Source of the DNA: Adhaeretor mobilis
GTDB lineage: Bacteria; Planctomycetota; Planctomycetia; Pirellulales; Lacipirellulaceae
Direction of reading: 5' to 3'
NCBI RefSeq assembly: GCF_007741515.1
Contig: NZ_CP036263.1
Coordinates: forward strand, 2,357,501-2,421,500
DNA length: 64,000 nt
Below are positions 52,987 through 63,114 of the stretch, piece by piece. The first letter of the stretch is position 1. Each line of letters opens with the position of its first letter. The position numbers and the translations under genes were made by a program. Below the pieces are notes generated by a model. The model worked only from the letters and a program-made list of their open reading frames with translations, ran no database searches and had not been told where the DNA came from.

Positions 52987-55482
52987 CTAGCCTGTCTCCT
53001 TTGAATCCTTTGCCTCTTTGGCTTCCTTCGCATCCTTTTTCTCTTTAGCAATCTTCGCCTGGCTCGCTTTCACTTGGGCCGGTGTGATGCCCGTGGGTAT
53101 AGTCGCCTTACTATCGGGTGAACCAATTGAGGGCTTCTCAGGCTCTGGTTCGGGATCCACAACTTCTGGCATCATGCGAACTTCTAGAGGTCGCCGCGTA
53201 TCAAGGTGCATATCGCGTTGCGGGAAGGCGATCGTGATTCCCGCTTCGCGGAAGAACTGATCGATCATGAAACGCACGTCGCTTTCGATACGCATTCGCT
53301 CGGAGAGTGTGCGGACAACGATAAAGAAATGCAGTTCAAAGAGTAAAGCGCTATCACCAAAACCTGTGAACCAAACGAAGGGCTCAGGTTTCTTACGAAT
53401 GATGCCGTGCTTCTCGGCTGCTTGCTTGAGCCATCGAGCAACTTCACGCGTAGGCGAACCGTAAGCCACGCCGATCTCGACTTTGCAGCGAATCGTCGAA
53501 TCTGAGAGCGTCCAGTTTTGAACATTGTTCTCTAGGAACGAACTATTGGGTACGATCATTTCTTGATTCATCTGGGTGCGAATCCGTGTACTCCGCATCC
53601 CGATGCTTTCCACAACACCTGTCAGCCCAAGCAATTCCACCAAGTCGCCCACGCGCACCGGTTGCTCGACGAGCAAGATGACACCGCTAATGAAGTTGTT
53701 GAGAATATTTTGGCTACCAAAACCGAGGCCAATCGCTGCTGCACCAGCCAGGAAAGTAAATACGGTGAGTGGAATCTGCACAAAATTTAATGCCATCAAT
53801 GCAGATGTGAGTACAAAGGCATAAAAGGCAAGCGATTGCAGAGCTGCTGCTGCCCCCTCGTGGACGCCAAATCTGGGTAGCAAGCTTCCACAGAGCCAAT
53901 TGCTCAGACGTTTAGAGACCCAAATGCCAATGACCAGTAGGAAAATGCCCTTGATGAGTGTGCTTATTCGAATCGCCTTGGCGCCTTCCCCGGGGGACTC
54001 AAGCAGGATGTAGTTCCATACGCTAAGCAGGCCATCCCAAGCGCTGGACAGCCACTCGTCGAGATGGAAGTTTAGTCGTTGATCATCGATTTCATCAGTA
54101 AACTGCGTTGCCAGTCGCTGGATGGAGTCCACGCTCGCGTTGTGGTCGCTGATTGCGTCGATGTGCGAACGCAGGGTTTTTTGACTGGCTTGAAGCCAAG
54201 GTAGTGTTCCTGCGGTCTGGGCCTCTTCCGACTGAGTTGCACGTTGAACCTCGACGAGCTGCTTGCGAAGTGCTTGAAGTCGTGGTTCAAGTGATTGCTT
54301 CTCCGCGTCTAGATCTTGTTGCAGGGCCTCCGAGGTTTCTTCCCAATCCTTAAGGTCTTTGCGTGTATAGGCGTGAGTGGCGATATTGTATCGACCTGTC
54401 CACATCTCTTTCGACATTCGAGCCCAAGTGAGCTGCTTGCTGAGCAGAGCCACTCGGTTGATGATGGATTGGGATTCGCGATGGTGAGCTTCGACCTCTG
54501 CTTCGAGAGCCTTGTCTTTCCCGCCTGTACGTTTGAACTCTCGATCTGCATCTGCAGCTTGATCGGCCAACCGCTGGGCTAGTTGCTCAAGGTTTTGCAT
54601 TTCAAGCGTGTTGCGTTCAATCTGCTTGTCAAACTCATCAAGGCGAGTTTGCAAATCTTCCTCTGAAAAAACGGTATTCGGCTCTACTATCGACAACTTC
54701 TCTTCTAGCTGTGCAAGCTTCACCCGAGCAATGGAGTTAGAAAGCTTGTCATTCCTGAGCTCTTTCAGCCGAAGTTCAATACGTGCTTGGGCAATTTGAA
54801 CTTCTAGTTCGGCGAGCTTCAACGCCAAGTTCAGGTCGGACTTTGCCGTAACCTCCTTGTTACTATCGATGGCTTCTTTGGCATTGATACGAGCGGTCTC
54901 TTTTTCCTTTGCGACTTCCTTAGCGCGTGATAGATTCTCTCTTGCTGCTTCGGTGAGGTTCTCAGAAGCCTCAACTTGTTCGGTTTGCGTTTGCACCGAC
55001 TCCGACAGGCTCTCAAGGACTAGAAACGAGTAGGGGGGCGTTTCCTCCAGGCCCTCGGTCTTCACCTTCTCAAGCTCTGCAGAGACGCTGGCTTCTTCTG
55101 CTTTGAGCTGCTCGGTCCGTTCAGTAACAGCACTTTGTTGCGCGATTAAGTCGTTGAGTTGCTTGAGGAGTTCTAGCTCTCGACTCGATTTGCTGCTCTT
55201 GGGTTTCTCGTTGTCAGGTAATTTTGCATCCGCGGCTTGCTCCGTCTGCTTGTCATCGAGCTCTTTTTGAGCGACACGGATCCGCTCGTCTACCTGAGTC
55301 CGCTTCTCATCCCAAGAAGCCTCGCCCGCTGGCAATGCCGTTGTCGGAGGTTCGGCTTGATTTCCTAATTGCCAAGGAGCGCGCAGAGTTGGGCCACTAG
55401 ACGTTTCCTGTGCGCATGAATCACTCCCCAGCAGGAGAGCCGTTGCAAAAAAACAGAAAAGAGAGAAGCGTGAGCAGCTCAT
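52987..55482 (-). CDS. MscS-type mechanosensitive channel with long periplasmic coiled coil
   Basis: Osmotic release channel of the large MscK/MscM type. A signal peptide (MSCSRFSLFCFFATALLLGS) is followed by ~430 residues of coiled coil (QIERNTLEMQNLEQLAQRLA and similar), then helices from about 480 to 600 and the MscS pore region AIGLGFGSQNILNNFISGVI, then the beta domain VRVGDLVELLGLTGVVESIG and a cytoplasmic domain. The tail is Lys/Glu-rich low complexity. 831 aa. Monocistronic. Confidence 0.92.
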   Translation of the reverse strand: MSCSRFSLFCFFATALLLGSDSCAQETSSGPTLRAPWQLGNQAEPPTTALPAGEASWDEKRTQVDERIRVAQKELDDKQTEQAADAKLPDNEKPKSSKSSRELELLKQLNDLIAQQSAVTERTEQLKAEEASVSAELEKVKTEGLEETPPYSFLVLESLSESVQTQTEQVEASENLTEAARENLSRAKEVAKEKETARINAKEAIDSNKEVTAKSDLNLALKLAELEVQIAQARIELRLKELRNDKLSNSIARVKLAQLEEKLSIVEPNTVFSEEDLQTRLDEFDKQIERNTLEMQNLEQLAQRLADQAADADREFKRTGGKDKALEAEVEAHHRESQSIINRVALLSKQLTWARMSKEMWTGRYNIATHAYTRKDLKDWEETSEALQQDLDAEKQSLEPRLQALRKQLVEVQRATQSEEAQTAGTLPWLQASQKTLRSHIDAISDHNASVDSIQRLATQFTDEIDDQRLNFHLDEWLSSAWDGLLSVWNYILLESPGEGAKAIRISTLIKGIFLLVIGIWVSKRLSNWLCGSLLPRFGVHEGAAAALQSLAFYAFVLTSALMALNFVQIPLTVFTFLAGAAAIGLGFGSQNILNNFISGVILLVEQPVRVGDLVELLGLTGVVESIGMRSTRIRTQMNQEMIVPNSSFLENNVQNWTLSDSTIRCKVEIGVAYGSPTREVARWLKQAAEKHGIIRKKPEPFVWFTGFGDSALLFELHFFIVVRTLSERMRIESDVRFMIDQFFREAGITIAFPQRDMHLDTRRPLEVRMMPEVVDPEPEPEKPSIGSPDSKATIPTGITPAQVKASQAKIAKEKKDAKEAKEAKDSKETG

Positions 55483-55667
55483 AATTCGTTGGGGCGATCA
55501 GATAGAATCGCGTTCCAAGAGTCAGGGTGGGCGCGCGCGAATCGTGATTTTCGCGCATCGCCACTAAAGGCACGCGGAAAATAGGAAGACGACGCAAGAG
55601 CGTCAAGGCTCGTGCGCCGTCTCAGAAAGTGCTTGCAGCGGAGTTCGATTTACCGCCGATGCCAGGC

Positions 55668-56732
55668 CTAGCCAGGTATGAAAGCGCTGGCGTCAGCTGG
55701 CAGATTTGCTGCGAAGCGTGCTAGCAATTCCGCGGATTGATCGAGATCTTCTAGCGAAATCATCTCAACCGCGCTGTGCATGTAGCGATTTGGAATGCTC
55801 ACCAGCCCGGCAGCTACGCCCGCGCGGCTGCGTTGAATTGCATTTGCGTCGGTCCCCGTGCCGCGACCGATGGCTCCCCACTGGCACTGGATTTCACCTT
55901 CTTCGGCAACGGTTCGCAGGCGGTCAACCACTTTGTGATTCATATTCGGGCCTCGATAGATAACCGGTCCGCCCCCCAGGCGAACATCGCCTTCCTGCGT
56001 CTTGTCAATCGAAGGGCAGTCCGTTGCGTGAGTCACATCGACGGCGATTCCCACCTGAGGGTCGATTCCAAAGGCACTGGTCGTCGCACCACGTAGTCCG
56101 ATTTCCTCTTGTACGGTGGCAACGGCATAGAGCGAGACTTCTAGGCCCATCTTCTTCGCCCGCCGCAATGCTTCGAAACAAACCCACAAGCCGGTCTTGT
56201 CGTCCATGCCTGGGGAGTTGGCTAAACCGTTGCGCATTTCCTGGTAGCCAAGTTCCAGCGTCACTGGGTCACCAATGTTGACCAATTCGGCTGCCTCATC
56301 ACGATCCTTGGCGCCGATATCCAGCCAAAGTTCCTTGGTCTTCACAACTTGCTTGCGCTCTTCGGGTTCAAGCAGATGAATGGCTTTGCGTGCAATGACC
56401 GCAGGAATCGGCCCGCTAGGCGCATGGATGGTCATGCGCTGACCAATCAACTGCTGCGGGTCCCAACCGCCTATCGTGTTCGTATAGATGAAGCCCTCCT
56501 CACTGATGTAGGTCACGAGTAGGCCGATTTGATCGGCATGGCCGGCATACATGACCCGCATCGGAGCACCAGGATTACAGCAGGCGATCACATTGCCATG
56601 TAAGTCGGTGGTGACTTCGTCGGCAAACTCTCCCGCGTACTCGCGGACCAATGCCTGGACGGGCTCTTCGTAGCCTGAAGGACTAGGCGTCTCAAGGATC
56701 GATTGGAAAAACTGTTTGGCTGCGGTTTCCAT
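55668..56732 (-). CDS. M42-family metallopeptidase (FrvX/deblocking aminopeptidase type)
   Basis: Two-zinc aminopeptidase. Metal-binding H and acidic residues appear in VMYAGHADQIGLLVTY, DDKTGLWVCFEALR and VATVQEEIGLRGA with the catalytic Glu pair, then IAVDVTHATDCPS and the final His in NRYMHSAVEMISLEDL. 354 aa, typical. Cytoplasmic, self-compartmentalising family. Confidence 0.92.
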   Translation of the reverse strand: METAAKQFFQSILETPSPSGYEEPVQALVREYAGEFADEVTTDLHGNVIACCNPGAPMRVMYAGHADQIGLLVTYISEEGFIYTNTIGGWDPQQLIGQRMTIHAPSGPIPAVIARKAIHLLEPEERKQVVKTKELWLDIGAKDRDEAAELVNIGDPVTLELGYQEMRNGLANSPGMDDKTGLWVCFEALRRAKKMGLEVSLYAVATVQEEIGLRGATTSAFGIDPQVGIAVDVTHATDCPSIDKTQEGDVRLGGGPVIYRGPNMNHKVVDRLRTVAEEGEIQCQWGAIGRGTGTDANAIQRSRAGVAAGLVSIPNRYMHSAVEMISLEDLDQSAELLARFAANLPADASAFIPG

Positions 56733-56849
56733 GAATGTCTCTTCTGGGAATGTTTAAATAAACGAGTGTTCGGCCGGTCCGACATTTTCGCCGAAGCGAG
56801 GTAGTTTGACCACCCACAATTAACGCGAGCGCCGTCGCAACGATGGTTG

Positions 56850-57269
56850 CTAAGAGTCGGGAAACATCGTGAGTGGTTCGGGCCACTCTCCCAACTCCAG
56901 TACATTTCCATCAAGATCGCGGAAGAACACCTGTCGGTAGCTGTAGTCTGGCAACACTCGCTCGACAAATGCGACGGCATGCTCAGTTAGTTGCTCAATG
57001 GCTTGATCGTAGTCAGCCGTTTGCATCGCAATGTGAGATGTACGCGTGTTAATTGGCTGGTTCAGTGCGGGAGAATGGTCGGAGTCGTGGATCAGGTGAA
57101 TCATCAGCCCCGTCTCGCGATTGAGCAACCAGCTGCCCCGGAATGAGAAATTAGCGCGAGAAGTTTGCTCGAAGCCCAGCACATCGCAATAGAACTCCGA
57201 TGCTCGCTCGGGATCAATAGTAGGTAGAGCTAGGTGGTTAAGTGGACCAACCGAAAGAGGGGCGGGCAT
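56850..57269 (-). CDS. VOC-family (glyoxalase-like) protein
   Basis: Glyoxalase/bleomycin-resistance fold: LNHLALPTIDPERASEFYCD at the start and SHIAMQTADYDQAIEQL with FFRDLDGNVLELGEW closing the second half, giving metal ligand candidates H, E/H, E. 139 aa. The function is unknown. Divergent from the Cys-rich gene. Confidence 0.85.
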   Translation of the reverse strand: MPAPLSVGPLNHLALPTIDPERASEFYCDVLGFEQTSRANFSFRGSWLLNRETGLMIHLIHDSDHSPALNQPINTRTSHIAMQTADYDQAIEQLTEHAVAFVERVLPDYSYRQVFFRDLDGNVLELGEWPEPLTMFPDS

Positions 57270-57462
57270 GGCGGAGTGAATGGGGCGAGGTAGGAGTTTT
57301 GGATGGAAACGCGAATTACCAGCGTGCTAGCAGGGGAGCTGCGGCTTGCGTAGATTCTACCGATTTCGCAAAAGCGGTACGAGCCATTTGGTCGATAACT
57401 CTGATGATATTCGAGCGTTTGAACAAATACGATTCGTCGAGCGACGACCTTTCCGGGGGGAA

Positions 57463-58083
57463 ATGATGAGAAACTCTGCTGCGCGCTATGCGCTTCTTCT
57501 GCAATTGAGCCTTGCCCTGTGCTGTCTGTCCAATGTGGGCTGTTGCCTGATGGGTTCCAGCGGCTCGTCATGCTGCGACGACTGCACGGCGACTTGTGGA
57601 GTACCTGAAGCGAGTTGCGGCTGCGAAGACTTCCCCACTTGTGGTTGTCCAGAGTCCGCGGGCTGCGGTTGCGCCGACGTAGATTGTGACGCCACTTGCG
57701 GTTGCCCGGGGCCGTCCTGCGGCTGTCCCGACGCCTCATGTGGCTGCCCGAGCGATTGTGGTGGAGGAATTGGCTGCGGCAGTTCTTGCTCCAAGAAGTG
57801 TTGCCCACTATTAAATTGTCCTCTGCTGAAGGGCCTCTTTGGCTGCGGCGGATGTGCCGGGTGCAGCAATGAACTCTACTGGAGCGAATGGCACAACGAC
57901 CCTCCTTGCGACTGCGAGCCATGCGATTGCTACGGCAACTACACCGGGCAAGGCGGAGGGTACTATCGGGCACCTTATCAGCGACGGAACGGCGTTGCCG
58001 CGAACGCTACTCAGCGAGCTGCGAGTGATCTAGAGCATCGCCCTCAGGAGGTTGCCGGTATCCCTTCGCCACCTGTCTTCTAA
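57463..58083 (+). CDS. Cys-rich secreted protein with GCP repeats
   Basis: ATG at 57463 (after GGGGGG at 57454-57460) starts a signal peptide MMRNSAARYALLLQLSLAL; the open frame from 57346 is a non-coding extension. Residues ~40-120 hold many short Cys repeats (CGCPESAGCGCADV, CGCPGPSCGCPDASCGCP) of the kind seen in the 9317-10975 protein but shorter. 206 aa with about 40 Cys. A metal-binding or disulfide-cross-linked wall protein is possible; function unknown. Confidence 0.75.
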   Translation: MMRNSAARYALLLQLSLALCCLSNVGCCLMGSSGSSCCDDCTATCGVPEASCGCEDFPTCGCPESAGCGCADVDCDATCGCPGPSCGCPDASCGCPSDCGGGIGCGSSCSKKCCPLLNCPLLKGLFGCGGCAGCSNELYWSEWHNDPPCDCEPCDCYGNYTGQGGGYYRAPYQRRNGVAANATQRAASDLEHRPQEVAGIPSPPVF

Positions 58084-58093
58084 CGCCCGTCTC

Positions 58094-58867
58094 CTAACAA
58101 AGGCCGAACAAACCACAGGCGTTTGATGTGGTCGCAGCTGCCAGTTCTTTCAATGGTATGCCGCGTGCTTTGGCGATACACTCAGCCGTGTGTTTCACCC
58201 GAGCTGGCTCGTTGGGGCGCTTACCCCGCAGTGGCTCCGGAGAAAGGTAAGGGCAGTCGGTTTCAACGAGCAGTCGATCTAGCGGAACCGATGCAGCACA
58301 ATCTCGCAAGTCTTGCGACTTCTTGAACGTGACCATGCCGGCAAAGCTAATGTGCATGCCCATGGCAACGCATTCGGCAGCCATGTCTGCGCTACCGGTG
58401 AAGGAGTGCATGATCCCTTTGAGTGGTCCCCGCTGGTAAGCTTCACGAAGCATGACGAGGATGTCTTCGTCGCAGTCTCGCATATGAACGACGAACGGCA
58501 GTTGGTGCTGTTCGGCCAGTCGCATGTGGCGATCAAAGTAGTCCTGCTGCATGTCGAAAGGCGAATCGTCCCAGTGGCGGTCGAGCCCCGTTTCCCCAAT
58601 GGCGACTACGCCGGGTACCTTGGCGAGTTTCTCGATTTCCTGCCAATCGTCTGCTTTTGCCTCAGCGACGTAGTTCGGCTGGATGCCCACGACGGCAAGC
58701 ACTTCGTCGTATTGGTTAGCTAGATGTACGCACTGCTGACTGGTTTCGACAGAGACTCCGACGGCAGCCATGCGCGTGACCCCTGCTTCGCGTGCTCGAG
58801 CGACAACCTCATCTCGATTGTCGTCAAAATCCTTTTGATTCAGATGCGTGTGCGTATCAAAAAGCAT
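58094..58867 (-). CDS. tatD: TatD-family metal-dependent hydrolase/DNase
   Basis: TIM-barrel metallo-hydrolase. HTHLN at the N-terminus (metal site), GETGLDRHW, HMRDCDEDIL, HSFTGSADMAAECVAMG and ETDCPYLSPEPLRGKRNEP-type C-terminal motif match TatD (3'-5' exonuclease-like). ATG at 58867; the open frame's 47 extra residues before it have no likely signal. 257 aa. Confidence 0.93.
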   Translation of the reverse strand: MLFDTHTHLNQKDFDDNRDEVVARAREAGVTRMAAVGVSVETSQQCVHLANQYDEVLAVVGIQPNYVAEAKADDWQEIEKLAKVPGVVAIGETGLDRHWDDSPFDMQQDYFDRHMRLAEQHQLPFVVHMRDCDEDILVMLREAYQRGPLKGIMHSFTGSADMAAECVAMGMHISFAGMVTFKKSQDLRDCAASVPLDRLLVETDCPYLSPEPLRGKRPNEPARVKHTAECIAKARGIPLKELAAATTSNACGLFGLC

Positions 58868-58928
58868 TGAGCGACGCGGATAGTAGGAGGATACAGTGCC
58901 CAAGAGACAGCGGACACACAGCAGAAAA

Positions 58929-59360
58929 CTAGCTGGCGGCCGACGTTGGCAGCAATTCGCGCAATAGATCCAGATGGCCCTTCGCCATGCCGAGCGATTC
59001 TTCAGCAACTGCTTTGGCGGCAGGAGAGGTACTCAGTTGCTGTACCAATGAGTCGATGATCTCAACGTCCTGCTCTTGGTAGTTAACGGCGGCGTTCAGG
59101 AGAAAGTCGATGTTGAGATCGTGCAGGTCGGTGAATTCCATAGGGAAGTCGCCCGTGCGAGTCCAGCCGTTTGATTCCTGCAGCATGTGACTAATTCGAT
59201 CGGCAATGGCGTCCTGATCTGCCACGATCGTCAAGATGGTTTCCATAATCTCTTCGCGACCGCGTGGTACGTAAGGGCGAGACCATTGCAAGTACTGCGG
59301 AAACGATCGGCACTGGATGGCCAACAGTCGGTTCAGGGAAGTGATAGATTCGGGAGTCAT
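58929..59360 (-). CDS. hypothetical helical protein (143 aa)
   Basis: Unrecognised. Helix-rich with Glu- and His-containing helices (IADRISHMLQESN, FLLNAAVNYQEQDVEIIDSL, AEESLGMAKGHLDLLREL), which might be a ferritin-like four-helix bundle. No signal peptide. Good coding bias, and it lies 51 bases after nuoN in the same orientation, with a ribosome-binding site not obvious. Confidence 0.6.
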   Translation of the reverse strand: MTPESITSLNRLLAIQCRSFPQYLQWSRPYVPRGREEIMETILTIVADQDAIADRISHMLQESNGWTRTGDFPMEFTDLHDLNIDFLLNAAVNYQEQDVEIIDSLVQQLSTSPAAKAVAEESLGMAKGHLDLLRELLPTSAAS

Positions 59361-59411
59361 TCTTTGAGAGTTGCGTTTTCCAAGCGAGCCGTAGTTACGG
59401 AAATTGATTTT

Positions 59412-61139
59412 CTAGAACAGATTGTCAGCAGCTTGTTTTGCCCAGGCGGCAATACCGTTGGGCAGCAAGCCGAAGATTAGGACTGGTAGGGTGATCACCA
59501 ACACATAGGCCCATGGAAAGAAGCCGATAGCAACCGGGCGACTGGTGTCGGGCTCAGAGTCTATGCAGATGGTCTTCGCTACACGTAGGTAGTACACCAG
59601 GGAAATGGCGGTATTCAAAGCGGCAGTGACTAACACGGCGATAAGCAAGGGACCACCCGCGGCAAGCAATGCTTGCAGGACACGTAGCTTCGGCCAAAAA
59701 CCGGCCAGCGGTGGTAATCCAACAAGGCTGAATAGAATGACTGTCATGCAGACGGCTAGCCAAGGAGCCTTGTTGATGAGTCCTGCGTAATCGCTGATCT
59801 CTTCGCTTTGCATGGAGTTGCGCAGGAATGCAATGATCGCGAAAGCTCCGAGATTCATGAACAAGTAGATAGCCACGTAAAACAGCATCGCAGATACGGC
59901 ATCGCTTGCTTCGGCGGTACTGTGACCAGCCAATGAGACGGCTGCTGCCACGGGCATCATCATGAAGCCGGCGTGAGCAATGGTGCTATACGCGAGCATT
60001 CTCTTTATGTTTGTTTGGCCGTACGCTGCTAGGTTTCCGAACGTGCAAGTCACGATAGCAATTAGCGCGACGACTGTGACAAAGAACTTACGAATGGGAG
60101 TGAGCGGTGAACTAATCTCGCCCGGTGCTTCCTCGCCAAGCTCATCGGCGACTCCATCGGCAACCAAACGAATCGTTGGGGGAGTGGCTTGCTCTGCAGC
60201 TGAAGCGATTGCCGTCACTTCAGTGCGGTTTTCCACGGCAGCGAGTTCGGCCTCGGGTGAATAGCCTAGTCCCAAACCAACGCGAAGTAGTAGTGCCAAC
60301 GCAGCAGCCTTGGATGCTACAGAGAGGAAGCCATCGACCTCAGCCGAGGCGCCTTCAAACACATCGGGGCACCAGAAATGAAACGGTATCGCGGACAGCT
60401 TGAATGCGAGGCCCACGCCCATCATGAGTCCGCCGAGGACTAGCACGATGAGCGGCTCAACTCCCTCGCCAGCAGCGAGACTGGCGGGAATGTCCATCTC
60501 TACCAAACGTTGCGCCATCGTAGGAATATGTGCCGAGCCGAGCACTCCGGAAAGCAGGCTGATGCCATAGAGCATAACGCCGGCGGTACCTGCACCGTAG
60601 ATGCAATACTTAAGAGCCGCTTCGCTACTACGCTGGCGACCCTTCACTATGCCGGCCAGGACGTAGGAGGGCACGCTGGCCATCTCTATCCCAAGGAACA
60701 GCGTAAGCATGTGATTCGAAGAAGCCATCAAGCACATGCCAACGATCGAACCGAACACAAGGCTGTAATAATCTTGCCCGTCTTCACGATCAGCAATGCC
60801 AGTGAGCCGCGAGAGCACCACGAATAGTACCGCGAAGCTCATCAGGAAGACCTTCATGTACGCCGTGACGGAATCGTAGACGAGCATCCCGGTGAATAGC
60901 TCTTGTCGTTCTAGGTTGGCCCAAGTGGAGAGCCCTTCCAGCGGTAGCGACGACCACAGAGCAACGACGGACCCGACCAATGCCAGCAAAAACGGAGGCA
61001 CCTTGTCCAGCAGCGGCAAGACACGAAAGAGCAGCATCACGACAATCGTGACGCACAGTACCAATTCCGGCTTGAACAGCGGAAGGCTGGTGTTAACGGT
61101 GTCGCTTACTAGCGAGTTGATAATGGATTGCAGATTCAC
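59412..61139 (-). CDS. nuoN: NADH-quinone oxidoreductase subunit N
   Basis: Antiporter-like membrane subunit of complex I. About 14 transmembrane helices; the conserved NIKRMLAYSTIAHAGFMMMP and SVPSYVLAGIVKGRQRSSEA blocks are seen. 575 aa, longer than the usual ~480-500 because of an insertion of ~60 residues between helices (about 305-365, AELAAVENRTEV...GEISSPL). Start overlaps the nuoM stop by four bases. Confidence 0.92.
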   Translation of the reverse strand: MNLQSIINSLVSDTVNTSLPLFKPELVLCVTIVVMLLFRVLPLLDKVPPFLLALVGSVVALWSSLPLEGLSTWANLERQELFTGMLVYDSVTAYMKVFLMSFAVLFVVLSRLTGIADREDGQDYYSLVFGSIVGMCLMASSNHMLTLFLGIEMASVPSYVLAGIVKGRQRSSEAALKYCIYGAGTAGVMLYGISLLSGVLGSAHIPTMAQRLVEMDIPASLAAGEGVEPLIVLVLGGLMMGVGLAFKLSAIPFHFWCPDVFEGASAEVDGFLSVASKAAALALLLRVGLGLGYSPEAELAAVENRTEVTAIASAAEQATPPTIRLVADGVADELGEEAPGEISSPLTPIRKFFVTVVALIAIVTCTFGNLAAYGQTNIKRMLAYSTIAHAGFMMMPVAAAVSLAGHSTAEASDAVSAMLFYVAIYLFMNLGAFAIIAFLRNSMQSEEISDYAGLINKAPWLAVCMTVILFSLVGLPPLAGFWPKLRVLQALLAAGGPLLIAVLVTAALNTAISLVYYLRVAKTICIDSEPDTSRPVAIGFFPWAYVLVITLPVLIFGLLPNGIAAWAKQAADNLF

Positions 61140-63040
61140 TGCGCGGGCTCTGTCGATGAAAACTTGAGTGTAGTATTGGGCAGAACATCAGAACCAAAGA
61201 TGCCGTCAGGCAGTCGGGGCTGCGCTCTGGCGATTGCCACTTCTTCGGTGCCTTCGAGTTCCTGACGGGCCTTTTCTTGCTCTTCAAACCCTTCGGTCAA
61301 TTCAGCCAGTCTTTCGACTTGGCGATCGACACTCGGTTGCATGTAGTCAAGCAGGACGCGTGGATAAACGCCGAGCACGATCGCAAGTGCCAACAGCGGG
61401 GAAGCAATGGCTAACTCTCGCATGGTGATCGGTACGAGTGCTTCGGGGTGCGGGCCTTTGTACTCAGCACCCAAGTAAACTCGTTGGATCGCCCACAGGA
61501 TGTAGCCGGCCGTGAGGATCACTACTGAGGCGGAAATGATTGCGAGCACGTAGCTGTATTTCCAAACCGAGAGGACGACCAACACTTCGCCGATGAACCC
61601 GCACAGTCCAGGCAAGCCCAAACCAGCGAAAAAGATGCCGACAGCAAGGCCGCTGTAGACGGGCATTTTTGCGAACAGTCCGCCGAACTCTTCCAAGTTG
61701 CGGTGATGCACGCGGTCGTATACGACGCCGACCATAAAGAACATACCGGCGGAGCTAATGCCGTGAGCGATCATTTGGAACATGGCTCCGTTAACGCCCA
61801 TTTCCCAATACTCGGGATTGTAGCCGTTCGAGCCGAAGGCACTCCACACGGCAAAGCCAAGCACCACGTAGCCCATGTGGCTAACGGAACTGTAGGCCAC
61901 CATGCGTTTGAAGTCTTTCTGTGCGAGTGCGGCAAATGCACCCCATACCATGCTCACCACACCTAGCAGGCAGACGAAGTAAGCCAGATCGTATCCCGCG
62001 TGAGGGCAGATCGGGTAGCAGATTCGGAGGATGCCATAGCCACCCAGCTTGAGCAGAATGCCGGCAAGGATCATGGAGATCGGTGTGGGAGCTTCGACGT
62101 GAGCGTCTGGCAACCAAGTGTGGAATGGTACGCCAGGTACTTTGATCACAAAGCCGACGAACAACATGAGGAACGCCCACCAGCCGACCGTCTGCCCGAA
62201 GAGTGCTGTCCCTTGGAATTGCGAAGTATTCTGGCCGATCTGCTGCAAAGCCAGGATGTTGAATGTGTGTAATTGTCTGCGTGTCGATTCATCCGCATTG
62301 GACTCGTTGGCAGAATTGACCGCGGCGTATTCCTTTGCTAGGTCGGAGTCTCCTGCAAGCCACTCGTCCATTGCAGACTGGGCATCGCCCTCTTCAGCAA
62401 AGCTGATAATTCCGGTATTGGCGAGTTGGGTGGCGTTCAACTCGGTAAGATCGCTGTTGAAGTACAGCATCAAGATTGCGATCAGCATGAGCACACTACC
62501 GAAGAGTGTGTATAGGAAGAACTTGATGGCGGCATACTCGCGTCGCGGTCCGCCCCAGACGCCGATGAGGAAGTACATCGGTAGCAGCATAACTTCCCAG
62601 AACACGTAGAACAGGAAGAAGTCGAGCGACACAAAGCAGCCGAGGATGCCCGTTTCCAGCAGCAAGAACAGGATGCAATAGGCCTTCACATGCTTGTTGA
62701 TCGGCCAGCTAGCACCCATGGCGAGTACGCAAAGGAATGTCGTGAGCACGACCAACGGGAAGCTGATGCCGTCGATGCCCATCATGTATTGAATGCCGAA
62801 GGAGGGAATCCAGTCCAAGGCAAACAGGTTTTGCATCTCTGCAACGCCCATCTCGAAGTCGATCCCTGCGCCTTGGCGAAAGAGACCAAGCGAGAGAATG
62901 AACGTGAACATCGTAACGCCCAGCGTGGCAAACTTGAGGACTTCCTCTTTACCTCGCGGGAAAAAGGCCAGCACCAACGCGGCAACCGCCGGCAGGAAGA
63001 CCAGGAAGCTCAGATAAACTTTAGGTTCGCTAAGTGACAT
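61136..63040 (-). CDS. nuoM: NADH-quinone oxidoreductase subunit M
   Basis: Antiporter-like subunit of complex I. Conserved FHTWLPDAHVEAPTPISMIL and DFKRMVAYSSVSHMGYVVLG are exact. 634 aa rather than ~500: a loop of about 90 residues rich in Glu, Asp and Asn (around residues 205-290) interrupts the usual fold, and a 60-residue tail follows the last helix. Preceded by nuoL (74 bp). Confidence 0.95.
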   Translation of the reverse strand: MSLSEPKVYLSFLVFLPAVAALVLAFFPRGKEEVLKFATLGVTMFTFILSLGLFRQGAGIDFEMGVAEMQNLFALDWIPSFGIQYMMGIDGISFPLVVLTTFLCVLAMGASWPINKHVKAYCILFLLLETGILGCFVSLDFFLFYVFWEVMLLPMYFLIGVWGGPRREYAAIKFFLYTLFGSVLMLIAILMLYFNSDLTELNATQLANTGIISFAEEGDAQSAMDEWLAGDSDLAKEYAAVNSANESNADESTRRQLHTFNILALQQIGQNTSQFQGTALFGQTVGWWAFLMLFVGFVIKVPGVPFHTWLPDAHVEAPTPISMILAGILLKLGGYGILRICYPICPHAGYDLAYFVCLLGVVSMVWGAFAALAQKDFKRMVAYSSVSHMGYVVLGFAVWSAFGSNGYNPEYWEMGVNGAMFQMIAHGISSAGMFFMVGVVYDRVHHRNLEEFGGLFAKMPVYSGLAVGIFFAGLGLPGLCGFIGEVLVVLSVWKYSYVLAIISASVVILTAGYILWAIQRVYLGAEYKGPHPEALVPITMRELAIASPLLALAIVLGVYPRVLLDYMQPSVDRQVERLAELTEGFEEQEKARQELEGTEEVAIARAQPRLPDGIFGSDVLPNTTLKFSSTEPAQ

Positions 63041-63114
63041 GATGACGCGTTTAGCTGTTTAGTGACTGGATTTTTGGTGACTGGCAATTGGAGGGCCTGT
63101 TTGGGCCTGACTAG

